This document shows positions 1 to 9,637 of a stretch of DNA of 60,000 bases, in pieces (the first letter of the stretch is position 1; every line of letters begins with the position of its first letter). The stretch comes from Takakia lepidozioides. Its lineage: Eukaryota; Streptophyta; Takakiopsida; Takakiales; Takakiaceae. Below the pieces are notes generated by a model that was not told the DNA's origin, did no database searches, and worked only from the letters and a program-made list of their open reading frames with translations. The stretch lies in contig CM060731.1 in NCBI GenBank assembly GCA_030704615.1, forward strand, positions 28,398,001-28,458,000, read 5' to 3'. The position numbers were made by a program, and so were the translations under genes.

Positions 1-923
1 TTTTCCGGTCGGAAGGAGTCACCTTCCCGCTGGACCTTCTTGTGGTTCAGCGCGTACGGCCTTGTCTTTCGCCCCTATGGACATCCGAGAAACATTCAAC
101 TCTCTCAATTGCCTCGTTCAAAGTCTTTCGTGGCTTTTCCTCCAACTTCCGCTTGGCCCATGGGGCTAGTCCCGCCACAAAGTTGAAGACCATTTCTGGT
201 TCTGTCATGTCTGCGACTTCGAGCAACAGCACATTGAAAGCCTGAACATATCCCCGAATGTCATCCAAATTCCTCATCTTGTCCCGGACGAACCAAGACG
301 CGTTGAGGGGCACAAACTGTCTCTTCATGAGTTCGTTGAACCCACTCCAGTTCAAGGTCTCCGGGTTTGGACCTCGGTCGTGAAGGCATTTTCCCCACCA
401 TTGTTGAGCATAGCCCCCTCAAATAGGTGGGAGTCACTTCCACCCAATCCTTGTTACTCAACTTGGCCGCCCGGAAGTATTGCTCTAGCTCCAAGAGCCA
501 GGTGTTGAGTGCCTTCCGATTTCGGACGCCCTCGAAGGTGCCGGGTTGTTTAGGCTTCACCTTAAACTTTGCCTTAGTGGAAGTGGCATTAGCCGCCTTC
601 AACACGTCTTTCAACGTCCCGCCAAACTACGCCAACAACCCTTCCCAAAAGGCTGCTGGCATGGGATGCATCTGTTGGTCTATCGGAGCTCTCTGAAAGT
701 CCTCGGGCTCTGACTCCTCAGATTCCTCCCGTTCTTGAGCGGCCTCGCTTCCAAAGGCATGCATCACTTCCTCAAATAGCCGCTTCGGTGACACGTCGCC
801 CCCATCGGGCTCACCAAGATCATCATCTTTCGGACCGTTTCGCTTTCGCTTTGGCTTGCCCGACCCCATGATGAGGCCGATCCCAAAGACGATCGCGTAC
901 TGAACTCTAAGCTCTGATATCAA
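1..923 (-). pseudogene. Gag N-terminal fragment of a Ty3/gypsy chromovirus (old copy)
   Basis: This is the 5' part of a gag gene on the minus strand, cut by the left edge of the window. It matches, with many substitutions, the gag of the intact chromovirus at 53,296-57,858; base 1 corresponds to about 56,981. The initiating Met ([12 protein letters not shown]) lies at about 869. The frame is broken twice: readable pieces are 923-627, 614-261 and 355-47. At 911-922 the primer binding site reads TGATATCAGAGC, one base different from the intact copy. The copy is therefore older and inactive. Whether pol follows cannot be seen. Confidence 0.85.
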
Positions 924-924
924 A

Positions 925-1648
925 TGTCGCGCACCTCACTTCGGTAAGCTCCCTTTCAAGTCATAGCTACTCGCTTTGATGCGCGCGCCTAACTCCCAAC
1001 CCGGCCGCCGGGCCAACTCGGAGCTTCGGCTGCTCACCGGGACATAACGGTCCCCCTTTATTCTTCCCCGAAATCCTCCACCAATTTGGAACTAGTGGAA
1101 ATTCCCTTTGGTAGATGGCAGTCCGGAATAGCTCCCCACTCCTTGGTCGCTTTCCGGCTCACTCGCTTCCTCACTATTTTTGAACACAACGGGCTTGCAC
1201 CGTTCTCGGGGTTACTACTCCCTATATATACTTCTGTGACTGTCCGCGGGGGTTTCATAAACAACCATGCCATTTTATGGTGAACCGCCACGAAAACCTC
1301 GACTCCCGGTGATGAGTCGCGGTAAGTCTTGGCCCACCCACCACGGTCCCATTGGACCGTGATGAGTCCCAAGACTCCTCACAACTCCCACCACAAGGTC
1401 TTCGCTCCCATGGTGAGTCCTATGCCACCCCCACTAAGTCCCACTAAGCTACCACCACCCTTCGTGGAACCACCCCCACCGCAACCCGGTGTGCGGGGCT
1501 CCACCTAGTGAGCGCCTCCACTTCCTTGAGTGCCTTGGGCACTCAAGGGTGCTTCAGCCCCTCGCATCTATTGTTGCCACTACCCCCACCACAGGGGCAG
1601 CCCCTCTCGTGTCCCGACCCCCTACCCTCAAGGCAAAGGGCCGCGACA
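925..1648 (-). repeat. 5' LTR of the old chromovirus copy
   Basis: It starts TGTCGCG and ends CGCGACA, the same inverted termini as the LTRs at 51,642-52,390 and 57,914-58,661. It is 724 bp against 748-749 bp in the young copy and carries scattered substitutions and small deletions. The TATA-like TATATATA is retained near 1,233. The gag fragment abuts it on the left, so it is the 5' LTR of a minus-strand element. Confidence 0.85.
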
Positions 1649-1790
1649 ATAGCGGGCCCCATGTTCCATCAATCATCAAGCTTTACAAAGCTCACTAATG
1701 CGGGTCCGTTTCTATCAGTCGAGTAATGTGGCTCCAATCGTTTAGTCTACTAGTGTATGAGTCCTTGATCGATCCAGCAATCGGCCATAT

Positions 1791-1931
1791 GCCACGTCCA
1801 AGCTCGACGCTTCCTTCTGCGGGGCCCTTTCCATCAACTGTACACCCCAAGCTTCAAGCCGTCATGTGCCACACCCAAGCTTGACGCTTCCTTCTGCGGG
1901 GCAACTCTACACCCCAAGCTTCAAGCCGCCT
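1791..1931. repeat. Imperfect tandem duplication, about 70 bp unit
   Basis: Two adjacent copies (1,791-1,867 and 1,868-1,931) share CGCTTCCTTCTGCGGGGC and ACCCCAAGCTTCAAGCCG. The second copy lacks about 13 bp. No coding content is seen. Confidence 0.6.
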
Positions 1932-3496
1932 CACGACATTACATCAGCTCTTCACCTTGGCAAAACTCCCTGGACAGAACTCATAACCCTAGCCAAGGAC
2001 TCACACCTCAAAACTGCCCTACCAACCACTTATAATCTTAGGTTATTAGACCCAATATATATATATTCATAACCGTTAGGCTTAAAAAAAACCCAACAGG
2101 TTGTCTACATCAGTTTCAAAATTTTGGCCTCCGCCGGTTATTATTTTGACCGGTTACTTGTATGCCTACACTCTACCAGTTCTTAACAGGACCGGTTATT
2201 TCAATTTATCTCCTGTAGTTATATGTATATATAACCAGATAGATAACCAACTGTTATTAGAGACAAAAATAAATAACCGCCCAACATTGGTTTAAACCCT
2301 TGACCTCTCCAATACTACACCGGTAGTTCACTGCACACTAACCAGTAAAAACATTAACTATCTATGTGTATAAGATATATTTTTATTGTATATATATGAC
2401 AACATACATATCATATACATCAACTGGCTTTAAGAAATGCACGTGTTACGTGGTACAACAGGGCGTAGCATGGTGCCACGTGGCATCGTGTGCAAGATTT
2501 TTCATATTTTTGAATTTAAATTTTTTATGAAAATAATATTTGTTTTTCTAAAAAATTGATGAATTGCCTCTCATCACTTGGTGCGGCGTGGTGCCACGTG
2601 GCGCAGTTTGCATGTTTTTTTTATAAATATTTTTGAATTTGAAATGGATAAAAAATAAAAATAAAAATAAAAAACTTGATGAATAACATCTCACCACGTG
2701 GCAGTGCGAAATACCGTGCCTTCATCCATGAGTACACTACATTTTTGAAGCCATGGCCCGTGACTTTTCAAATTGGCAGAGTCATATGTATGACTTTGTA
2801 TTGCCAATGCTTCTTTGAGTCATGGCTTTAGTCATGAAATCCATGACTTAAGAATATGAAGTGTCATGAAAACCATTTTTTGGCGTAGTGGGACATTTCC
2901 TACATCACAGATTGCATAGGGGGGAACACTTAAAAGGCTCAGGTTGTGGGGAATCACTCATCGCGTTAACGGGGGAACATGAGCTGACGACCGTGGGAGG
3001 TAAGCATCAGCCGCAAGTGCAGGGGATCAATCTACACAACCTCAGGTTCCCTAGGGGGCTGGCATGTAGTATTAGCCTTCGGCCATGTGGGGAAATGATT
3101 GTGCGTGTGAGTCCCTGCCACAACTCCAATCCCCCGCCTGTCTTGCCCCCTCCCTGGTCCGAAACAACCGGGGAAATAAATTGATGTTATGAGAATGTTG
3201 TTGATGACCCCGGATGTTCGGCATTTGCTTCCATGTGAAACACTATCCAGAACCGCACAAGAAGCCAATGTCGTTTTGTTGGTCTTGAAATGTTAAGGTC
3301 ATCCCCAACTTCCTCCTTTCATTCCTGTTTCCTTTAGATGTTTTCGGTATTCAACCCTCGTCAGGTCTTTCCAGGGCCATCCTTTGGCGGATGTAAAGTG
3401 GGGTAGTAGCCCCATGGAACTCATCCAACTATTCTCAAGTGATACTGCAAGAAGTAACGATCGTTAGGTCGTGAGCCTATGAGCGTACGCTCACGC
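1932..3496. other. Non-coding, AT-rich, with a CACGTGG-bearing local duplication
   Basis: No convincing gene. TGGTGCCACGTGGC occurs at 2,471 and 2,589 in blocks about 118 bp apart that each run into an AT-rich stretch containing TTTTTGAATTT. A third CACGTGG lies near 2,694. CACGTG is the plant G-box core, but here it belongs to a duplicated repeat, so no promoter is claimed. 2,720-3,496 contains only short unsupported ORFs. Confidence 0.4.
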
Positions 3497-3570
3497 TTTG
3501 ATGACGTGGCGTGAGCGTAAGCTCATGCTTGTCCACGTGGACAAATCTGCGCTCATGGCACGTCATCAAA
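3497..3570. repeat. Inverted repeat (hairpin), 21 bp arms
   Basis: The left arm TTTGATGACGTGGCGTGAGCG-like sequence at 3,497-3,517 pairs with 3,550-3,570 with two mismatches. The loop itself contains the palindrome GTCCACGTGGAC. A further palindrome, GAGCGTACGCTC, lies just upstream. It could be a miniature foldback element; no target duplication was identified. Confidence 0.5.
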
Positions 3571-3739
3571 TGGTAAAAGAGCCTATTCAGGTGGATATGG
3601 ACCCTATTACCATAAAGTAGCCTATGGCAATACAGAAAAACATCGAATCCTCAATTCATATTCATATCGCTGATGGTTATAACCACACCATTGTGATCTG
3701 CTATAAACCACATTGTGCAACATTGATGCAATAGAGACG

Positions 3740-4125
3740 ATATGAGAGGGTGGGGGGAAAAAATGAATGTGTTGATGCACACATTTCTTCCAGCAACCAA
3801 ACCCTCCTTTTGGAAGTTTTGTTTTTTTGGAAGGGGGGGGTTGGTTTGTTGGGGAAAAATGCGTGCATTGACAACCCCCCGCCCAAATCCCCACCAAGAA
3901 AAAACTTTTTTTTTCTTTGTTTTAAGGGGGGGGATGTTGTTGCCGGAAAAAATGCGTGCGGTGACGCACACCTTTTTTCCAACAACAAAAAATCCCCCCT
4001 CCCCACCAGAAAAATAAATAAATACATACATAAAACTTTTTTTTTTCCTTTGTTTGAGGAGGGGGTTTGTTGCCAGAAAAATCCATGCGTTTATGCACAC
4101 CCTTTTTCCAGCAACCCTATTTGAA
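3740..4125. repeat. Degenerate tandem repeat with hairpin-forming units
   Basis: About four diverged units of 90-130 bp. Each has a GGAAAAA(T)GCGTGC-like arm followed by a GCACACC(T)TTTTCC-like arm, so each can fold back. The units are separated by runs of G, T or A. ORFs on both strands here are products of this low-complexity sequence and are not supported as genes. Confidence 0.45.
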
Positions 4126-5639
4126 GTGAGTGCAACCACCTACGCCACTCCTTCTGATAGGGGATCACAGTGTAGGGGATCAATGCCTTGTGAGTTGTGT
4201 ATTTGGGATGACAACGTTGGGGGTGGGGGTGACATCTGTCTTTTAGTGTGGTAGATAACGTTGAGAAGGAGGATGCCCATGTAAAATTTGCCATAGGCGA
4301 AGTGGTGCGAGCGACGAAGGTGTTGTTGATGGCTCGTCACGACCTCTATGCTTGGTGTATGGTACCCTCATCTTTGGAGAATTCGCTTTTCCCTAATAGA
4401 CGAGAATTTGTGGCAGTTGTCCTAAGCATCCACAAGGTCGCTGGGGATAGATCCTCATCCTCACACCAACACACAACACTGTAGGTGTTGCAGGGGGATC
4501 TCCGCATATGCCCTTCTGCACGCCGGCTGGGGGAAAGTAATCTTCATCGCAATCATCTTTTGTCAAATTTCCCCTCTTTCACACTCCTCCTATTTCCTCC
4601 TCCAAACCCGTTCACACACACCACACCCCCCCCCCCCCCCCCCGGGCGCGCACCCCCTTCCTTGCATGGTTCTCCCTCTCTGGGCTTGTCTTTCTCTGCT
4701 CCCATGTCATCCGCAGCCTCTGGTTCGTTTGTCCCCAATGTGGAGAGACAGGGGTCTGGTCCCCCCTCACCAGACTTCTGTTTTACTATGTGTAGCCTTC
4801 ATTTTGCCTATCGTTCCTCCCGCAACGTCTCTGATCCCCCTTGGACATCGGCCTTGTATTATCCCCCTACGTCTGTTCCCTCTTCCCCACACTTTGTGTC
4901 TAATCCTCTCTCCACACTGGCCCTTGATTATGCCTCCCCCCAGTCTCTTTCTGATCCCCCCTCACCTGTCTCTCTCACCCCTCTTTCCCGCCGTCTTTGC
5001 TCTCTGCTTGCCCCACTTCTGTTTCTCATCCTCTCTCACCACCTTCTTGTCACCCCTCACCCGTCTACACACAACCATCCTTGCCTTTGCCCTTTCTAGA
5101 TCAACTTCTCCTTAATCTCTCTTTGCTCCCCACTTGTCTTCGTCGCCAGTACGTGATCCCCCAATCGATGAGATCCCGACCAAGAAATCAATATCCCCAA
5201 GGTGCTGCAGTTCCCTGTATTCCTCCCCGGAGTAGTGGATGCAATACATGCGAGCATTCGCAACCTATGGGAAAATAATAACTTTAGGAGCCAAGAATCT
5301 ATCTATGCGATTATGGGGAAGGCAAGAGCTAAATATGGCTATGATGTTGTACTTCAATCTATCAATCCACAGTGGCTTCTTACCTAGACTGGTCCCACGG
5401 AACCCACTTTCAATTTCTAGGCCCTCACTATTCTCAACGCGGGCTACCTCGCTATTTTGTTTGTACAGGAAGCCACAAATCAGAACCTTATTGTCTACCC
5501 CTTCAACATTGACACCATAACCCTGTCTCTTCACCTCAACTCCACTCAACTGCTCATCCTCCCCACTATCCCCTTAACACTTGTGAGAATTTGTTGTTGG
5601 TCCTCTACCTCTAAACGGTGAATCCTCAACCATCCCCAA
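4126..5639. other. Pyrimidine-rich and unassigned sequence upstream of a LINE fragment
   Basis: 4,560-5,100 is strongly C/T-rich on the plus strand, with a run of Cs from about 4,627. It generates proline/serine/leucine-rich ORFs in two frames, which I regard as compositional. 5,239-5,387 has a short open frame (residues such as SQESIYAIMGKARAKYGYDV) that looks protein-like and is followed in frame by stops. It may be an upstream part of the LINE that ends at 6,512, but I do not recognise it. Confidence 0.35.
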
Positions 5640-6512
5640 CAGTTCACCTTACAAAGTGGCTGGCATCCAACAGGTTCATATGGATTTCAAGGAGACCCCT
5701 GGCTGAACTTCACTTCGACCCCCAAGGAATGGTCATGGACTTTCTCGAGAGCCTCTGATCTCTTCTTCACGTATACCACAAAGAAAGTCTACAAGGCTCT
5801 TACGAATTATGCAAAGCCCATGCAGGCCAAATGGGATACAAGGAGGGAGAATCATGGATTTCAAATGAAAACTGGCCTGCTATATGGGTCTAAGTCTGGA
5901 TCAAATCACGCCCAACTCAAATTTGTATCATTCCTTTGGTAAATCGCTAACAGCATACTGAAAGTAGGTGAACGGCTACAATTTCAAGCTGCTCTCCTAT
6001 ATGCATGTTGTTCCTCTAGGATCATAGAATCCATTGAACACAGTCTTGTTTCCTGTCACGCCCCTGCTAAGATTTGGCAAAATGTGTGTAGACATCTAGC
6101 GAAATCCACAGAACGCAAATTATGCAATCCACGCTGTCTTCCGAGACACTTGGGCCTGTCAAGGGATCATACGCTACAGTGCTTCACAAGACCTCTGTGT
6201 TTGGACCAAGCATCCCCCCGCCTGCTGGCGAGCTCTCCGCGCCACCGTCCACTGCCTCCCCCGAGTTCGAACGTGAGATTAATTGGAAACACCTCCAGAC
6301 TTCCACGAAAGCCTCAGAGCTTCATTAACGATGACTTTGCTTTGGACTTATCACAGTTAATGGTTCTTCTTGGTGACAGTTTACCTCATTCACTAGCCTT
6401 AAAGATGGCTAATTTGTTTGTGCCCTTTTGGTCTGGCCTTTTTTTCGCTTTTTGGCCCCTAGTTCCCTCCATGAGGGGCCAAGTTCGCATCTTCACTGAC
6501 TACTGTGTCTGA
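5640..6512 (+). pseudogene. LINE ORF2 C-terminal region (zf-RVT type)
   Basis: One frame runs from 5,640 to a stop at 6,512 and is interrupted only by TAA at 5,940-5,942. The translation has the layout of the zinc-binding region after non-LTR reverse transcriptases: a W-rich start, TTKKVYKAL, KFVSFLW, then C-C, IESIEHSLVSCHAPAKIW. The family is known for the pattern CxxC...E(T/S)xxHxxxxC...W. I infer a truncated, dead LINE 3' end. The tail at about 6,540-6,600 (AATAAAG, then AGGGCCTCTGTCCCCTG) is probably its 3' UTR, because related tails recur at 16.7 and 17.8 kb. Confidence 0.6.
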
Positions 6513-6735
6513 TGGTATGCTTGGGGGTTAAATTTTTTTCCCCAAATCATTCCAAATAAAGTTTCAACAAGGGCCTCTGTCCCCTGTTTATATTTTAAAA
6601 AGAGGGTCCAATTCTTTAAGTGTTGATTCTCCAAGACCTTCTTGCAGGTGCTCGCTCATCTAATTAGGCAATACGGGAAAATTGTGCCCTAAAAGCTTGC
6701 AGCGAGCGATCTCGCCGGGTCTTTGCGTTGCAGCG

Positions 6736-7594
6736 ATGGCAGGGTCAGGTGGGTCGGGTCCCTACTCGGGCACCAGCACTTTGGCTCTCGTAAGTCTCTC
6801 CGTTGCCCCCTTTTTCCGTTGCATCTCCTTCTGTTCATGATTCTGCCAAAACATTCTGCGATAGGGCAGTTAATCTAGCGAAGAATCCGTGGTAGGTGGG
6901 CATGGTCGTCATTTGATAAGGATGTTGTGGTGCAGGGCCCGCATCACTTTACTGTCAGGCTTTGGCAACTCAGAAGGGCCTATGGCTCTTGTTTGATTGG
7001 TTTCCATGGCAGCATTATAATTGCCTTGTGCCGGGGTGCGGGGTGGGGGTAGCGGGTGGGTAGAAGGTGGGGCGGTGGTTTGGATGTGGAGAGGGTTTAT
7101 ATTTGATGGAACAAAGTCGGCGGTGATTCTGAACATGGATGCAGGTAGCACGCGTAAGTGCCTTCTCGCTTGGTGTGGCCTACGGAGCCATGAAGCTTGC
7201 TTATCTTAAGGTACTAATTCACGCATTCAATAAGATTGCGCATATTCGCCCTTTCTAAATTTTGCAAAGGGCTCTGAGTCAGGCAGTGCTGCAGGATATC
7301 ATCGATTCTGATCTGGTAGCTTTCATGTGCCATTCTGATTAGTGTAATCAACTACAATGCTGTGCTGCTGTATTGGTAGGGTTACTTAAATCTCTGGTTT
7401 CATCAAATCTCCTTCAGATTGCTGATGGGCTGAGAGGGTATCTCTGTTGGGGTACATGTATGATTCTGTTATTGTATCTGGGAGCAAGGGTCAAAGAGGG
7501 TGGGATGGGGGTGGTTTATGGTAAGGATAAGAAGGCCGATGGATGGGTGGTGCAGGCAAAGGCAAAGGCAAAGACAAACAAGCAAGGTCAGTGA
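6736..7594 (+). CDS. Mitochondrial ATP synthase subunit e (plant type)
   Basis: Predicted subunit e of the F1Fo ATP synthase, a small inner-membrane protein of the Fo part involved in dimerisation of the complex. Three phase-0 exons: 6,736-6,789, 7,145-7,210 and 7,556-7,594, all with GT/AG borders, giving 52 residues. The segments GPYSGTSTLALVARVSA and a short hydrophobic stretch with GVAYGAMKL match the conserved plant protein, which also opens PGPYSGTSTLALVAR and has a single membrane helix with a glycine-rich motif. The tail is lysine-rich (AKAKAKTNKQGQ), as expected on the soluble side. The length agrees with plant homologues of about 50-55 residues. The start is the first ATG, in context GCGATGG. 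Confidence 0.8.
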
Positions 7595-8818
7595 AGGCTG
7601 TTGGTGGCAGCTGGCACTAGCAAGGAAGCCCGCCATGCACCCTTCAAGACGTGCACACGAGTGTGACTGTGTGGTCTGCCAAGGCAGTACATGTAGCTGG
7701 GTGTGGACTAGTAGGTGGTTTTGCCCTGTGAACAGTGTGACGGTGGTTGTGATGGAGGTAGCACATTTGCTACCTTTGGAGAAGTCCCACGGTCATTGAT
7801 GTTGCAAACCATGTTGCGTGTCTATAACAATCAAATCCATTCTTGATAAGAATAAGCTGCTTGTTTTGATATAGGTCATAAGCTCTTCTAGACATGCCTC
7901 ATGCATTTCTAAGAGGTAATTCATGGCTTTAGTGCTGAAAGAGTGCGGTCATAGATCAGCGTCAGTACTTTCCAGTTTTCATGACAATGGAGGTGAGGGA
8001 ACCTTCAGTTTTACATGGATCATCTTTGTTAATCAGCAGGTAGCTTCTTAGGATAGTGGGACCAGGGATGATAGGATGGATTGGATTGCTCACTGTTAGA
8101 GAGAGTGGTATTTTTGACTTGGGAGTGCACTCGTGGGCAGAGCATGAGGGTGCAGGACCTGTGTCAAAGCCTAATCAGTATGGCTTATCGTTTTTACCAG
8201 GATGTCAAGGGCTCTAATGAAAGTGGAAAGGCAGGTGAAGTATTTGTGTGCTTCAGTAAATCACATAGTAGTTGGAGGGTTGAGATAACGTTACACTTCC
8301 CTTTTTGTATGTGATTTCTCTTCACATATGCACTCTCTGTCCAAAGTTCCACACGTCATTGCGCACTTCATAGGGGGGATCGCTCCCAGGTGTTCTCCAG
8401 GGGGAAAACAACTTGGTTAGAATGTGTGAATCTCTACCTTGGTAGGAATCTACACCTCCCACCTCCATATGGATTCACCTCAATCACATGCTGGTTTGAT
8501 CCTCTTTGGTAGAAGAATGAGGCTGCCCAGGATTACCCCTTGGATGTGCCTGAAGTGCGGAAACTATGTGCTAAAACTTGTCAGATTTTTCACTGAAAAT
8601 TGCACGCACTATTGAAATTTGGATGTTTATTGGGTAAGAAGTAAACAAAGATTTGCTTGTATGTTACAGAAGTTGAACAGCACCAAATGTCACATCGCTT
8701 GAGAACAGAAAGTGTTTACTCCCAGGGCCTGCTGGAAAGCTGGTGGCTTAAAACAATAACCTCAATAATGGAAACCTATGGATGACATGTGCCTCACACT
8801 GCCCGTTGTATATTTGCT
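7595..8818. other. Intergenic, no gene seen
   Basis: Downstream of the ATP synthase e gene. Contains only short ORFs without protein-like conservation. The 3' UTR of that gene must start here, but no clear polyadenylation site was chosen. Confidence 0.4.
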
Positions 8819-8903
8819 CATGGCTCCCCAAGATGAAGAAGTCCTTTGAATGGCTTAATTCATGGCTCCCCAAGATGAAGAAGTCCTTTGAATGGCTTAA
8901 TTC
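8819..8903. repeat. Exact 42 bp tandem duplication
   Basis: Two identical adjacent 42 bp units begin TGGCTCCCCAAGATGAAGAA (8,821 and 8,863). The lack of divergence suggests a recent slippage or duplication. Confidence 0.85.
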
Positions 8904-9117
8904 TTCCGCCGATACAGCAACTCCTGCAAGTACTCCCCCACCAAAAATATCCAAAAATATATATTAAGCCACAGATGTTTGGTATACAAACCATTTGAGA
9001 GGCTGTGATCCCAGGACTGATTTCAACCTGGCACTCCAAACCAGTAATGCAATAAAGAGGGCCCAATAAATGAAATTTTTGACCCCTTATTCCTAGACTG
9101 TATGTGACTACCCTCCG

Positions 9118-9427
9118 TTGCTGTCAGATTCGACACAAATTAATGATATTTTGGGTTGTTGAAATTTTTGGATTAACTCAAGTGATATGTCTAAAAATCC
9201 ATAAATATTACATACTCAGCTTGTCCAAAAATAAGAAAATTTGGAAAATCTCAAAAAATCTACTAAAGGACAGAATACATACTCGTGCTACTCTGGACAC
9301 TGCCCAAAATGCGAAAAATTTCAATCCTAAACCGCCGAAACCCTGGAGTATAAAATATGAGGTGCCAAATGGACTGAGCCTCCAAAAGATAATTATTTCG
9401 GCACTGTGCTGTCGAATCTGACAGCAA
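9118..9427. mobile_element. MITE-like element, 310 bp, 17 bp perfect terminal inverted repeats
   Basis: TTGCTGTCAGATTCGAC at 9,118-9,134 is the exact reverse complement of GTCGAATCTGACAGCAA at 9,411-9,427. The interior is AT-rich with no coding capacity. Size, inverted ends and composition fit a MITE. A target site duplication was not clear, so the superfamily is unassigned. Confidence 0.6.
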
Positions 9428-9637
9428 CATCCGGTACTTTTCCTCTTTGAGGCAACCTCTTTACATAACTCCGAGGCTAAGTAAATTGCCATCATCTTTC
9501 AGCATTCTAGCATAGGAAGGCAAACAGGAACTGTGTCAGGCCTTCACTCTGAAATCCCTGTATTCGTCCAATTTTCAGACAATGAAAGCTATGACATGAA
9601 ACAGAGTCCAATTTTAGTTGTCCTCTAAATTATAGAT

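Noticed and set aside
4485-5115. Two long proline/serine/leucine-rich ORFs
   Set aside because: Overlapping frames in a C/T-rich tract with poly-C; composition alone explains the open frames.
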